A DNA stretch of 64,000 nucleotides from Pikeienuella piscinae (GTDB lineage: Bacteria > Pseudomonadota > Alphaproteobacteria > Rhodobacterales > Rhodobacteraceae). The stretch spans positions 4,158,001 to 4,222,000 of the forward strand of contig NZ_CP049056.1 of NCBI RefSeq assembly GCF_011044155.1. Reading direction: 5' to 3'. Both the position numbers and the translations under genes were made by a program. This document shows positions 44,841 through 53,702 of this stretch, piece by piece. How positions within the stretch are numbered: the first letter of the stretch is position 1; each line of letters starts with the position of its first letter. The notes under the pieces are model-generated. The model was not told the origin of the DNA, did no database searches, and worked only from the letters and a program-made list of their open reading frames with translations.

Positions 44841-45641
44841 TCAGGCGATGCGCGGATAGCCGGCGGCCTCCGCCTCCTCCCGCCAGCGTTCTGTCAGCGC
44901 ATAGCTGTCGGGAATGGCTGGCGCGAAGCGCCGAAGGGCGAGGGCCGCGAGAATCTCTTCCCCCTCGTCATCTTCATGGGTCGAGAGAAGCGCGGCGCGC
45001 AGCGGCTCGATCATGGCGCGTGGCGCGCGGGGCGATGCGACGAGAAGCGGGATCGGCGCGGCGGGCGTCTGCGCCACGACGCGCAGACGGGCGGCGGTTT
45101 CAGGCTCATGCCGCTTGAGCAGAAGATGGAAATAGCCGTCGAGCGGCGCAATGTCGGCCTCGCCGTTCAGAACCGCCGCGATGGCGCCGCGCGGGGTGAT
45201 GACGGGGCCGACCGTCCGGGCGAAGAGCGCGCCGCCCCGCGCGTGATCGGCGAGCAGCCGCCGCGGCGCGTTCCAGCCGGAATGCGAGCCCTCCGCAGTC
45301 CACGCCATGACGCCGCCGAAGGCGTCTTCGAGCCCGTGGATCGGCCCGTCCGCGCGCGCGATGATGTCGCTCCTGTAGATCGCCTCCTCCTCTCCCACCG
45401 GGACGGGCGCGGCGACCGGAACGGGGCGTGGCTCGGCGCGCTGGAACGGCCAGCCGCACATGAATACGAGTCCCATGTCGGGCCGGGACCAGAGCGTGTC
45501 CAGTGGCGCGGGCGCGGGGTGCGCGACAACTTCGAGGGGAGCCCCCGCACGAGCGGAGACATGGGAGAAAAGCCGCGTCCAGAGCGCGGCGACCGCAGGC
45601 GTCGCCGCATACATGCGCGCGTTGGCGATCAACTCCGGCAA
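44841..45641 (-). CDS. PhnD-like periplasmic-binding-fold protein without signal peptide
   Basis: A 266-residue protein with a PhnD/SsuA-type binding fold: ANARMYAATPAVAALW at the start, GLVFMCGWPFQRAEP, YRSDIIARADGP, then SHSGWNAPRRLLA and ADIAPLDGYFHLLLKR. There is no secretion signal. The frame is open to 45800, but TTG 45641 has AAGGA with 6-base spacing and avoids the promoter of the divergent OCD gene. Similar stand-alone proteins occur near catabolic operons in Rhodobacterales. The ligand is unknown. It converges with dctM (26 bases). Confidence 0.7.
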   Translation of the reverse strand: MPELIANARMYAATPAVAALWTRLFSHVSARAGAPLEVVAHPAPAPLDTLWSRPDMGLVFMCGWPFQRAEPRPVPVAAPVPVGEEEAIYRSDIIARADGPIHGLEDAFGGVMAWTAEGSHSGWNAPRRLLADHARGGALFARTVGPVITPRGAIAAVLNGEADIAPLDGYFHLLLKRHEPETAARLRVVAQTPAAPIPLLVASPRAPRAMIEPLRAALLSTHEDDEGEEILAALALRRFAPAIPDSYALTERWREEAEAAGYPRIA

Positions 45642-45769
45642 ATGACGTCCTTTCCATCCTGCGCCGCGGGACGCGGCTTGGCGAGCGTAACGAAACAGCG
45701 TCATCCCGCGCAACCGGGCCGCCGCGCTCGCGGCCCTTTCGATACGGCAATAACCGAGAGGAACGTCGC

Positions 45770-46795
45770 ATGACCGCCGAGACCCCAGCCGCCGAGCCAT
45801 CCGTCTATCTCGACTACCTGAACCGTTGGGACATCGAGGCGCTCCACTTCAGCGATCAGGAGATTCTGGCCGCGGCTGAACAGGGCCTTCTCATGCAGGG
45901 GCGCGGCGAGACAGAGATCGAACCGCGCACCCATATCCGGCCGCGCGCCGGGGCGGACGGTCATTTCAACGTGCTGCGCGGTTGGATCGGCGGCGACGTC
46001 GACAGCGCCGGCGTAAAGGTCGTCGGCGATTTCGTTGAGAACTACCGCGAGGGACGACCCTCCGAATACGGTCTCCTGACGCTCTTCGACCCGCGGATCG
46101 GGGCGCCCAAGGCGCTGATCGACGCGACCGGGATCACCGAGATGCGGACCGGCGCGATCACCGCGTTGGGCGCAAAACATCTCGCGCCGCGAAATCCGAA
46201 GGTGCTCGGTCATATCGGCGCGCGCGGCACGGCCTACTGGAATGTTCGTCTCCTGTGCGGGCTTTTCGATTTCGACGAGGTGCGCATCCATTCCCGCCGC
46301 CCTGAAAGCCGCGAGGGTTTCGCCGCGAGGCTCGAAGCCGATCTTGGCCGGAAGATCATCGTGACCGAGGACTGGCGCTCCTGTCTCGAAGGCGCGGACA
46401 TCATGGTGGAGGCCTCGCGCCTGCCCGAACCGTCGCCGCATTTCCTCACCGAATGGGTGAAGCCCGGCGCGCTCGTCATTCCCTATGGCACCATGTCGGC
46501 GGTGGAACTCTCCCTGACCGACATCATGGACAAGGTGGTGATGGACGATTGGGGCCAGGCGCATGGCGTATTCGGAGCGCTCCGCGCTCATGTAGACGCC
46601 GGAAAGCTGACGGCGGAAACGCTCCACGCCGAGCTTGGCGAGATCATCGCGGGCTTGAAATCGGGCCGTGAGAGCGAAGATGAGACGATCCTCTTCTGGC
46701 ATCGGGGCCTCTCGCTTTCCGACATCGCGCTTGGCCATGCGATGCTGGCGAAGGCGAAGAAGATCGGCGTCGGCCAGAGGCTGCGCTTCTACTGA
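45770..46795 (+). CDS. Ornithine cyclodeaminase/mu-crystallin family protein
   Basis: A 341-residue NAD(P)-binding protein. The substrate-pocket Arg/Lys region is TEMRTGAITALGAKHLAPRN, and the Rossmann motif reads LGHIGARGTAYWNVRLL, with IHSRRPESREGFA following the second strand. The family includes ornithine cyclodeaminase, alanine dehydrogenases and imine reductases; some homologues are annotated as tyramine oxidase subunit B. The glycine-rich loop is G-x-R-G-T-A, near the canonical G-x-G-x-Q-A. ATG 45770 has GAGAGGA upstream. The stop overlaps the TPR start by one base (TGATG), so the two are coupled. Confidence 0.8.
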   Translation: MTAETPAAEPSVYLDYLNRWDIEALHFSDQEILAAAEQGLLMQGRGETEIEPRTHIRPRAGADGHFNVLRGWIGGDVDSAGVKVVGDFVENYREGRPSEYGLLTLFDPRIGAPKALIDATGITEMRTGAITALGAKHLAPRNPKVLGHIGARGTAYWNVRLLCGLFDFDEVRIHSRRPESREGFAARLEADLGRKIIVTEDWRSCLEGADIMVEASRLPEPSPHFLTEWVKPGALVIPYGTMSAVELSLTDIMDKVVMDDWGQAHGVFGALRAHVDAGKLTAETLHAELGEIIAGLKSGRESEDETILFWHRGLSLSDIALGHAMLAKAKKIGVGQRLRFY

Positions 46796-48444
46796 TGGCG
46801 TATCCCTTCGATCTCGGCGGCTGGTCGCGACCGGTCGCGACGCGGTCGAAAGAGGCGCAGGTCTGGTTCGATCGCGGTATTAACTGGACCTACGGTTACA
46901 ATCAGGAGGAGGCGGTCGCGTGTTTTCGCCGCGCGATCGAAGCGGACCCGGATTGCGCGATGGCGTGGTGGGGCGTCGCCTATGCAAACGGACCATTCTA
47001 CAATCGCCCCTGGATCCGCTTCACCGACGCCGAGATCGACGCTGTGCTGCCGACCTGCGTGGAGGCGGCCGCCGAGGCCGCGCGGCGGGTCGGGGACGAT
47101 CCGGTCGAGCGCGCGCTGGCCGAGGCGATTCCGCTTCGGTACCCGGAAGCCGGGCTGCGGGATCGCGATGTTCTCAACGGTTGTCATCGCGCTTTCGCCG
47201 AGGCGATGCTGTCGGCGCGGGCCGCGCATCCGGCGGACCTCGATCTGGCGGCCCTCGCCGCCGAAGCGGCGATCACCGCGACGCCGCGCCAGCTGTGGGA
47301 TCTTTCGACGGGCGCGCCGAAAGAGGGGGCGATGACGGAAGCCGCGCTCGCCGTGCTGAACGACGCGCTGGCGCGGGCTGACGCGACGGGCGTGATTCAC
47401 CCCGGTCTTCTCCACATCCATATTCACGCGCTTGAAATGTCGCCCGAGCCCGAGGCGGCTCGCGGCTCCGCCGACCGGCTCCGCGGGCTGGTTCGCGACG
47501 CTGGCCATCTGGAGCATATGGCGGCCCATATCGACGTTCTTTGCGGCGACTACGCCGCCGCGGTCGATCAGAGCCTGAAAGCGATCGCGGCGGACGATCG
47601 CTATCTGGCGGAGGCGGGGCCTGTGAACTTCTATACGACCGCCCGCTGCCACGACTTTCATCTGCTGATGTACGCCGCGATGTTCCTGGGGCGTTTTGAC
47701 CTTGCGATCCATGCCGCTGATCGCATCCGCGACGAGGCGACGCCCGAACTGATCGCGGCGAGCCCGCCGTACATGGCCTCGATCCTCGACGGCTACGCGG
47801 CGATGCGCACGCATGTCCTCGTCCGTTTCGGCCGCTGGCGCGAGTTGATCGAGGAGCCGCCGCCCGCCGAACCCGCGAAGACGCCGATCCTGGCCGCGCT
47901 CAGGCATTACGGCGCCGGAGTCGCGCATGCGGCCATGGACAATCCCCGCGCCGCCACGAAGGCGCTCGCCGCCTATCGCGCCGCCGCGTCGTCGATCCCG
48001 GAAGAAGCGATCTTTCTCTCGAATCCGGTGCGGACGATGCTGGCGGTCGGCGAGGCGATGCTGGAGGGAGAGCTCGCCTTCCGCGACGGGCGGCGCGAAG
48101 CGGCTTTCGAGGCGCTGAGGACAGCCGTCGCCCGCGATGACGCGCTCAACTTCACCGAGCCATGGGCGTGGATGCATCCGCCGCGCCACGCGCTCGCCGC
48201 CCTTCTAGCCGAAGACGGAAGGCTCGACGAGGCTGAAACGGAGCTTCGGGCTGATCTGGGCCTCGACGACACTCTGCCGCGCCCATGCCGCCATCCCGAT
48301 AATATCTGGGCGCTGACCGGGCTGGCGGAATGCATGCGCGCCCGAAACGCCGCCGCCGCTTCAGAGGTGGTCGGAAAGCTCGAAATGGCGCGGAAGCTGG
48401 CGGATGACGATATCGTCAGCGCATGCGCCTGCCGCCGGGCTTGA
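46795..48444 (+). CDS. TPR-repeat protein with conserved histidines
   Basis: A 549-residue protein with no signal peptide. The N-terminus has a TPR unit (VWFDRGINWTYGYNQEEAVA, then CFRRAIEADPDCAMAWWGVA). The middle carries LLHIHIHALEMSPEPEAA, GHLEHMAAHIDVLCGDYAAA and TARCHDFHLLMYAAMFLG, a histidine-rich pattern seen in a widespread group of TPR proteins. Its function is unknown to me. It is translationally coupled to the OCD gene (TGATG), implying a linked role, maybe as a partner or metal-binding scaffold. Confidence 0.75.
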   Translation: MAYPFDLGGWSRPVATRSKEAQVWFDRGINWTYGYNQEEAVACFRRAIEADPDCAMAWWGVAYANGPFYNRPWIRFTDAEIDAVLPTCVEAAAEAARRVGDDPVERALAEAIPLRYPEAGLRDRDVLNGCHRAFAEAMLSARAAHPADLDLAALAAEAAITATPRQLWDLSTGAPKEGAMTEAALAVLNDALARADATGVIHPGLLHIHIHALEMSPEPEAARGSADRLRGLVRDAGHLEHMAAHIDVLCGDYAAAVDQSLKAIAADDRYLAEAGPVNFYTTARCHDFHLLMYAAMFLGRFDLAIHAADRIRDEATPELIAASPPYMASILDGYAAMRTHVLVRFGRWRELIEEPPPAEPAKTPILAALRHYGAGVAHAAMDNPRAATKALAAYRAAASSIPEEAIFLSNPVRTMLAVGEAMLEGELAFRDGRREAAFEALRTAVARDDALNFTEPWAWMHPPRHALAALLAEDGRLDEAETELRADLGLDDTLPRPCRHPDNIWALTGLAECMRARNAAAASEVVGKLEMARKLADDDIVSACACRRA

Positions 48445-48838
48445 AGCCCGAAACGGGTGGTCGCGCGGGGGTTTGACCCGATCGCCATCGGGTCGCGCCG
48501 CTGGGCCGCGCGCCCGGTGTGGTTCGACGCATGTGACCGTCGCGGGCCGAGAAACCCATCCCGCGCAACCCGCGCCGGCTGACGCGTGGGCGAGCCGTCT
48601 CGAGATGATCGAGACTGCATGGACGAGCATCGCACAAAGGCCCCGCTCGAAGTGGGGGCGCCTGGCTTCGAATTTCGCGGCTTGCTCCGGACGGTCGCGT
48701 CCCGTTCGACGGCGGCCGCTTACGAAGGGGAAGCGCCGTCGGCGAACGGTCGAGATGCAGTCACGCCATCTGTTTGCGAGTGTTGAAACCGCCTGGCCTG
48801 GGCGCAGCGCGCAATGCGCTCCCCGAGATCCGGCTCCA
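48445..48838. other. 394-bp intergenic region with a perfect hairpin
   Basis: No convincing gene. It separates the TPR gene from the end of lexA. It holds a perfect inverted repeat at 48475-48494, GACCCGAT-CGCC-ATCGGGTC, with an 8-base stem and no T-tract. A smaller hairpin at 48436-48450 overlaps the TPR stop. Short open frames on both strands show no recognisable domain and biased low-complexity sequence. Confidence 0.6.
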
Positions 48839-49525
48839 TCAATAGGTCCGGATCAATCCGACCATCCGCCCCTGAATCTTCACTGACCGCGCGTCGTAGC
48901 TCTGCGTCTTGTAGGCCGGGTTGGCGGCGATCAGTTCGACCACGGGGCCCTTGCGCCGGAGGGTTTTCAGCGTCGCCTCCTGATCCTCCACGAGAGCGAC
49001 GACGATATCGCCGTCCTTCGCCTCGTCCTGCCGCCGGACGACGACGATATCGCCTTCATGGATGCCGGCGTCCAGCATCGAATCGCCCTTCACCTCCAGC
49101 GCGTAATGTTCGGCCCGGGGCGAAAGCATCGCGCGCGGAACGGTGACATGATCGACGGTGTGCTGAAGCGCTTCGATCGGCGTGCCGGCGGCGATCCGGC
49201 CGATCAGCGGCACCGAGCCGGCGGCGTTGTCGATCACGGCGGCGGGTTCGGGACGGGGACGGAAGTCATGGCGGATGACGTTGGGCGCCGCGGCGCCCGC
49301 TTGCTCCATCCCCTCCGGCAGCTTGATGACCTCGATCGCGCGCGCGCGATGCGCAAGGCGGCGGATGAAGCCGCGCTCCTCCAGCGCCGTGATAAGCCGG
49401 TGAATGCCGGATTTCGAGCGAAGATTGAGCGCTGATTTCATCTCGTCGAAAGAGGGAGAGACTCCGTCCACGCTAATCCGTCCGTGAATGAATTTCAGAA
49501 GATCGAGCTGCTTCCGCGTCAGCAT
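48839..49525 (-). CDS. lexA: SOS repressor LexA
   Basis: A 228-residue LexA, which represses SOS genes and self-cleaves with RecA. The N-terminal winged-helix begins [17 protein letters not shown], with [20 protein letters not shown] as recognition region. The autolysis site Ala113-Gly114 is in GRIAAGTP; the catalytic dyad is Ser149 ([14 protein letters not shown]) and Lys187 ([10 protein letters not shown]). An alphaproteobacterial SOS box lies 27 bases upstream of its start, so it should autorepress. The lexA stop is at 48839, near the 394-bp gap. Confidence 0.97.
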   Translation of the reverse strand: MLTRKQLDLLKFIHGRISVDGVSPSFDEMKSALNLRSKSGIHRLITALEERGFIRRLAHRARAIEVIKLPEGMEQAGAAAPNVIRHDFRPRPEPAAVIDNAAGSVPLIGRIAAGTPIEALQHTVDHVTVPRAMLSPRAEHYALEVKGDSMLDAGIHEGDIVVVRRQDEAKDGDIVVALVEDQEATLKTLRRKGPVVELIAANPAYKTQSYDARSVKIQGRMVGLIRTY

Positions 49526-49551
49526 CGTCTAACTCCCTCTTGTTTGCGAGG

Positions 49552-49566
49552 GTTCTATTGATGTTC
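49552..49566. promoter_or_regulatory. SOS (LexA) box upstream of lexA
   Basis: The sequence GTTC-TATTGAT-GTTC is an exact match to the alphaproteobacterial LexA operator GTTC-N7-GTTC. It lies 27 bases upstream of the lexA start and overlaps the last codon of the DUF599 gene, showing that lexA has its own promoter. Confidence 0.88.
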
Positions 49567-50319
49567 CCTTTTTGTGTCAAGCCGTTCCGGCGCCGCGCAT
49601 CCTCGGAAACTGCTGAAACGGAGCGCTGCGCGGGTCTCCGATCCGAATTCCCGTCGGACAAGCATCGCGGTCGTCATAGTTGTCGCCACGATCAGCGCGA
49701 TGGGGCCGAGAAACCATGCGAGCAGGGCGAGCGCGAAATAAAGCGCGCGCAGCCCTTCGTTGAAATTCCGCGCGGCGATCCTGTTCAGCGCGGCCGCGCG
49801 CGCCGCCTCGCGCTCTATCTCACCCTCCTTGTCGCCCTCCCGGTCGCCGGGCATCGCGCCCATCACCACAGCGCAATAACCGAAGACCCGGAGCGACCAG
49901 ACGAATTTGAGGAATGCGTAGGCGAGAACGGCGATCAGGAAGAGCGTCTTGCCCTGCTGCGCGGCGCGTGGCGCGTCGAGCCCGCCGGCGACGCTCATCG
50001 CCACTGATTCCAACAGGTCGATCTGGCCGAGAAGCGCCACCGCGCCGCCGATCGCGAACACTGTCATCGAGGCGAGAAAGCTGGCGCCGTGGCGCAGAGT
50101 GGCCAAGAGCGTGATGTCGGTCACCCGGACTTCCCTGCGCGCCGCACGCCGCATCCAGAGTTGGCGATAGGCTGAGATCAGTTCGCCGGTGGAGCTCCAG
50201 GCGCGCGGGTGGTGCGTCACCATCCAGCCGGTCGCCCAGAACGCCAACATGAACCAGAGCAGCGCGCCCCCGTCCCAGAGGGTGAATGGCCCGAGCCAGT
50301 CAGGGTGTGCGCCGGTCAT
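49555..50319 (-). CDS. DUF599 family membrane protein
   Basis: A 254-residue integral membrane protein with about four hydrophobic segments: ALLWFMLAFWATGWMV, FLASMTVFAIGGAVALLG, TLFLIAVLAYAFLKFVW and LYFALALLAWFLGPIALIVA. The DUF599 signature includes WMRRAARREVRVTDITLLATL and the loop HGASFLAS. Its function is unknown. Start ATG 50319 (MTGAHPDWLG) was chosen over an in-frame upstream extension that reads as Arg-rich and overlaps the divergent glcD promoter. It is upstream of lexA in the same direction. Confidence 0.8.
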   Translation of the reverse strand: MTGAHPDWLGPFTLWDGGALLWFMLAFWATGWMVTHHPRAWSSTGELISAYRQLWMRRAARREVRVTDITLLATLRHGASFLASMTVFAIGGAVALLGQIDLLESVAMSVAGGLDAPRAAQQGKTLFLIAVLAYAFLKFVWSLRVFGYCAVVMGAMPGDREGDKEGEIEREAARAAALNRIAARNFNEGLRALYFALALLAWFLGPIALIVATTMTTAMLVRREFGSETRAALRFSSFRGCAAPERLDTKREHQ

Positions 50320-50436
50320 TGTAAAAGACTGCCTTGCCCCCGGCTCTTCCACAACGCTCGAATTGGTCTTAGGAGAAGGAGCGCGTTCGTCCCAAGCGTC
50401 GAAAGCGCATCGGGAGCGCCAGAGGAGGTTGCGTCG

Positions 50437-51873
50437 ATGGAGATGCCGGAGCCGAACCCGCATGTCATGGCCAACCGCGATGAAATCATCGCGCGGTTGG
50501 AGACAGCGCTTCCGGACGGCGCGGTGATCTCCGCGCTCGAGGCGGTCCGCGTCTATGAATGCGACGCGCTCTCGGCCTATCGCTGTCCGCCGCTCGCCGT
50601 GGCGCTGCCGGGCTCGACGGAAGAAGTCGCGGCGGTTCTGAAAATCTGCCACGAGTTCGGCGCGCCGGTGGTCCCGCGCGGTTCCGGCACTTCGCTCGCG
50701 GGCGGGGCGCTACCGACGGCGGACTGCGTGATCCTCGGCGTCGCGAAGATGAACCGGGTGCTGGAGACGGATTACGACAACCGCTTCATTCGCGTCGAGA
50801 CCGGGCGCACCAATCTTTCCGTGACCGGTGCGGTGGAGGCGGACGGTTTCTTTTACGCGCCCGACCCCTCGAGCCAGCTCGCCTGCGCCATAGCTGGCAA
50901 TATCGCGATGAATTCGGGCGGGGCGCATTGCCTGAAATACGGCGTGACCACCAACAACCTGATGGGTGTGAAGCTGGTGACGATGGCGGGCGAGGTGCTG
51001 GAGATCGGCGGGCCGTGGCTCGACGCCGGCGGACTCGATCTTCTCGGGGTCGTATGCGGTTCGGAAGGTCAGCTCGGCGTGGTGACGGAGGCGACGCTGC
51101 GCATCCTTGCCAAGCCCGAAGGCGCGCGGCCGATCCTGATGGGCTTCGACGAGAGCGAGGTCGCCGGGGCCTGCGTGAGCGACATCATCCGCGCCGGGGT
51201 GCTGCCGGTCGCCATCGAGTTCATGGACCGGCCCTGCATCCGCGCCTGCGAAGCCTTCGCCCATGCCGGATATCCGGATGTCGAGGCTTTGCTGATTGTC
51301 GAGGTTGAAGGTTCCGAGGATGAGATCGACGACCAGCTTGCGAAGATAAAGGAGATCGCCGCGCGCCATTCGCCGCGCGAGATGCGCGAAAGCCGGAGCG
51401 CGGAGGAGAGCGCGCTGATCTGGAAGGGCCGGAAGGCGGCTTTCGGGGCGATGGGGCAGATCGCGGACTACATGTGCCTCGACGGGACGATCCCGGTATC
51501 GGCGCTGCCGAAGGTTCTGGGGCGGATTGGAGAAATGAGCCGCTCGTATGGGCTGGACGTCGCCAACGTCTTTCATGCCGGTGACGGCAACATGCACCCG
51601 CTCATTCTCTTCGACGCCAACAAGCCCGGCGACCTGGAACTTTGCGAGGAGTTCGGCGCCGAAGTCTTGAAGCTCTGCGTCGAGGTCGGCGGCTGCCTAA
51701 CCGGAGAACATGGCGTCGGCGTCGAGAAGCGCGATCTGATGCTGCATCAGTACGATCCGGCCGATCTCGAAGCGCAGATGCGGGTGAAGGACGCGTTCGA
51801 TCCGCACTGGTTGTTGAACCCTGCCAAGGTGTTCCCGATCCGGTTGACGGCGCAGCGCCGCGAGGCGGCCTGA
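50437..51873 (+). CDS. glcD: Glycolate oxidase FAD subunit GlcD
   Basis: A 478-residue FAD-linked oxidase, the catalytic subunit that oxidises glycolate to glyoxylate. The PCMH domain has PVVPRGSGTSLAGGALPTAD and IAGNIAMNSGGAHCLKYGVT; the C-terminal domain has VANVFHAGDGNMHPLILFD and GGCLTGEHGVGVEKRDLM. ATG 50437 has AGAGGAGG upstream. The stop overlaps the glcE ATG (TGATG), giving a coupled operon glcD-glcE-receiver-glcF. Confidence 0.93.
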   Translation: MEMPEPNPHVMANRDEIIARLETALPDGAVISALEAVRVYECDALSAYRCPPLAVALPGSTEEVAAVLKICHEFGAPVVPRGSGTSLAGGALPTADCVILGVAKMNRVLETDYDNRFIRVETGRTNLSVTGAVEADGFFYAPDPSSQLACAIAGNIAMNSGGAHCLKYGVTTNNLMGVKLVTMAGEVLEIGGPWLDAGGLDLLGVVCGSEGQLGVVTEATLRILAKPEGARPILMGFDESEVAGACVSDIIRAGVLPVAIEFMDRPCIRACEAFAHAGYPDVEALLIVEVEGSEDEIDDQLAKIKEIAARHSPREMRESRSAEESALIWKGRKAAFGAMGQIADYMCLDGTIPVSALPKVLGRIGEMSRSYGLDVANVFHAGDGNMHPLILFDANKPGDLELCEEFGAEVLKLCVEVGGCLTGEHGVGVEKRDLMLHQYDPADLEAQMRVKDAFDPHWLLNPAKVFPIRLTAQRREAA

Positions 51874-53033
51874 TGCTGAATGCGGTCTATTCCGGGGCGG
51901 AGGCGGCGCTGGCCGAGGAACTGCGCGCCGCGCATGACGAGGGCGCGCCGGTCGAGATCGTCGGTGGCGGAACGCGCCGGGCGCTTGGCCAGCCGGTGCA
52001 GGCGGCGCGCGCGCTTTCGACCTCGGCGCTTTCGGGAATCTCACTTTACGAGCCCGGCGCTCTGACCCTTGTCGTCGGCGCCGGGACGCCGCTGGCCGAT
52101 GTCGAGGCGGCGTTGGAGGCCGAGGGTCAGCGCCTGCCGTTCGAGCCGATGGACCATCGCGGGCTTCTCGGTTCGGCGGGCGAGCCGACCATCGGCGGTG
52201 TCGCGGCGATCAATAATTCCGGCCCGAGACGGGTGCAGGCCGGAGCCTGCCGCGACGCCATGCTCGGCGTTCGGTTTGTTGATGGACGGGGCGAAGTGAT
52301 CCGCAATGGCGGGCGGGTGATGAAGAACGTCACCGGCTATGATCTGGTGAAGCTGATGGCGGGGTCATGGGGCGTGCTCGGCGTCCTGACCGAAATCGCC
52401 TTCAAGGTGCTCCCGGCGCCCGAAGCCGCCGCGACGATCGTGATCGAGGGGTTGGATGACGCGGCGGGGGTTGCGGCGCTTTCCGCTGCGCTCGGCTCGC
52501 CCTGGGATGTGAACGGGGCCGCGCATGGGGCCGGACGGACGCTGATCCGCGTCGAAGGTTTCGAGAAACAGATCGCGCATCGCGCGCCGGCGCTGGTCGA
52601 TGCGCTGAAGGCGCATGGGACCGGCGAGATCGTGACGGGCGCGGCGAGCGATGCGCTCTGGCGCGGCGTGCGGGACGTGGAGGCGTTTCAGGGCCGCGAG
52701 GGCGCGGTCTGGCGGCTGTCCGTCAAACCCAGCGATGCGCCGCCGCTCGTCGCTTCGCTTCGCGCGAAGGGCGATTTCGAAGCCGTCTATGACTGGGGCG
52801 GCGGTCTGGTCTGGTTGTTCACGCCTGAGGCGGGCGATGCCGGAGCAGGTGCGATCCGCGCCGAGACGCGGGCGCGGGGCGGCCATGCGACGCTGGTCAG
52901 GGCCGGCGCCTCGACCCGCGCGGCGGTCGATGTGTTCGAGCCGGCGCCGGCGGCCATCGGCGCGCTCGAGGCGCGGCTTCGCGCTGCGTTCGATCCGAAA
53001 TCCATACTCAACCCAGGCCGGATGAGAGGTTGA
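51873..53033 (+). CDS. glcE: Glycolate oxidase subunit GlcE
   Basis: A 386-residue FAD-binding subunit. The PCMH-type motif is VEIVGGGTRRALGQ at the N-terminus, then FEPMDHRGLLG, EPTIGGVAAINNSGPRRVQA and GGRVMKNVTGYDLVKLMAGS. It ends DPKSILNPGRM. GlcE pairs with GlcD and GlcF in the membrane-linked complex. The start overlaps the glcD stop by one base; the stop is 2 bases before the receiver gene. Confidence 0.92.
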   Translation: MLNAVYSGAEAALAEELRAAHDEGAPVEIVGGGTRRALGQPVQAARALSTSALSGISLYEPGALTLVVGAGTPLADVEAALEAEGQRLPFEPMDHRGLLGSAGEPTIGGVAAINNSGPRRVQAGACRDAMLGVRFVDGRGEVIRNGGRVMKNVTGYDLVKLMAGSWGVLGVLTEIAFKVLPAPEAAATIVIEGLDDAAGVAALSAALGSPWDVNGAAHGAGRTLIRVEGFEKQIAHRAPALVDALKAHGTGEIVTGAASDALWRGVRDVEAFQGREGAVWRLSVKPSDAPPLVASLRAKGDFEAVYDWGGGLVWLFTPEAGDAGAGAIRAETRARGGHATLVRAGASTRAAVDVFEPAPAAIGALEARLRAAFDPKSILNPGRMRG

Positions 53034-53035
53034 CC

Positions 53036-53698
53036 ATGGAGGGCGTCGCCCGGCTTCTCGAGGCCATCAGCGCGTTGCTCTGGCCGATGGCGGCGATCGT
53101 CATCATGTTTCTGCTCCTGCCGGTGATCCGCGCGGTGATCGCCAAGAGGGAGTTCTCGCTGGAGATCGGCGGGTTCAAGTTCTCCGCACAGAAGGCGACC
53201 GAGAAAATTCAGCAGCAGCTCGCCGACCTTCAGGCCAAGATCGTGGCGCTGGAGACCGGCGGCGAAGTCTCTGGAAAGGGCGAAAAACCGTTCGCGGAAG
53301 GCCCCATTCGGCGCCTGTCGATCCTCTGGGTGGACGATCACCCCTCCAACAATGCGTTCGAAGCGGTAAGCTTCCGTCGCGACGGGCACACCGTGCATCA
53401 GGTTTCCGGCACGAGGGAGGCGCTGGGCGCGCTCCGCGCCGGTGGCGTCGATATCGTCATCTCCGACATGGGGCATCTGGAAGACGGCGCCAGGGACCCG
53501 GAGGCCGGCATGAAGTTACTGCGTGAGATGCGCGGGAAGGGCGACGAGACCCCCCTTGCTTTCTACACCACACGGGCCACCGCGCGACGCTGGGCCGGCG
53601 AGGCGCGGGAGCTTGGGGCGATCACGATGACGGATTCCTTCACCACGTTGTGCGCGACAATCAAGCGGCGCTTCACGAGCGCCGAGAAAGGCGGCTGA
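53036..53698 (+). CDS. Membrane-anchored receiver-domain protein inserted in the glc operon
   Basis: A 220-residue protein. Residues 14-33 form one hydrophobic helix (LLWPMAAIVIMFLLLPVIRA), then a predicted coiled-coil stretch at 50-75 (KATEKIQQQLADLQAKIVAL), then a CheY-like domain from 93. Asp100/Asp101 (LWVDDHP) and the phosphoacceptor candidate Asp144 (IVISDMGH) are present, as is Thr178/179 (YTTRA). The conserved Lys of the active site (usual K-P) is replaced near 199-200 (MTDSF). A kinase is not seen nearby. It may be a membrane-bound switch, pseudo-receiver or adaptor of the glycolate oxidase complex; this is not known. Confidence 0.75.
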   Translation: MEGVARLLEAISALLWPMAAIVIMFLLLPVIRAVIAKREFSLEIGGFKFSAQKATEKIQQQLADLQAKIVALETGGEVSGKGEKPFAEGPIRRLSILWVDDHPSNNAFEAVSFRRDGHTVHQVSGTREALGALRAGGVDIVISDMGHLEDGARDPEAGMKLLREMRGKGDETPLAFYTTRATARRWAGEARELGAITMTDSFTTLCATIKRRFTSAEKGG

Positions 53699-53702
53699 CG
53701 CC

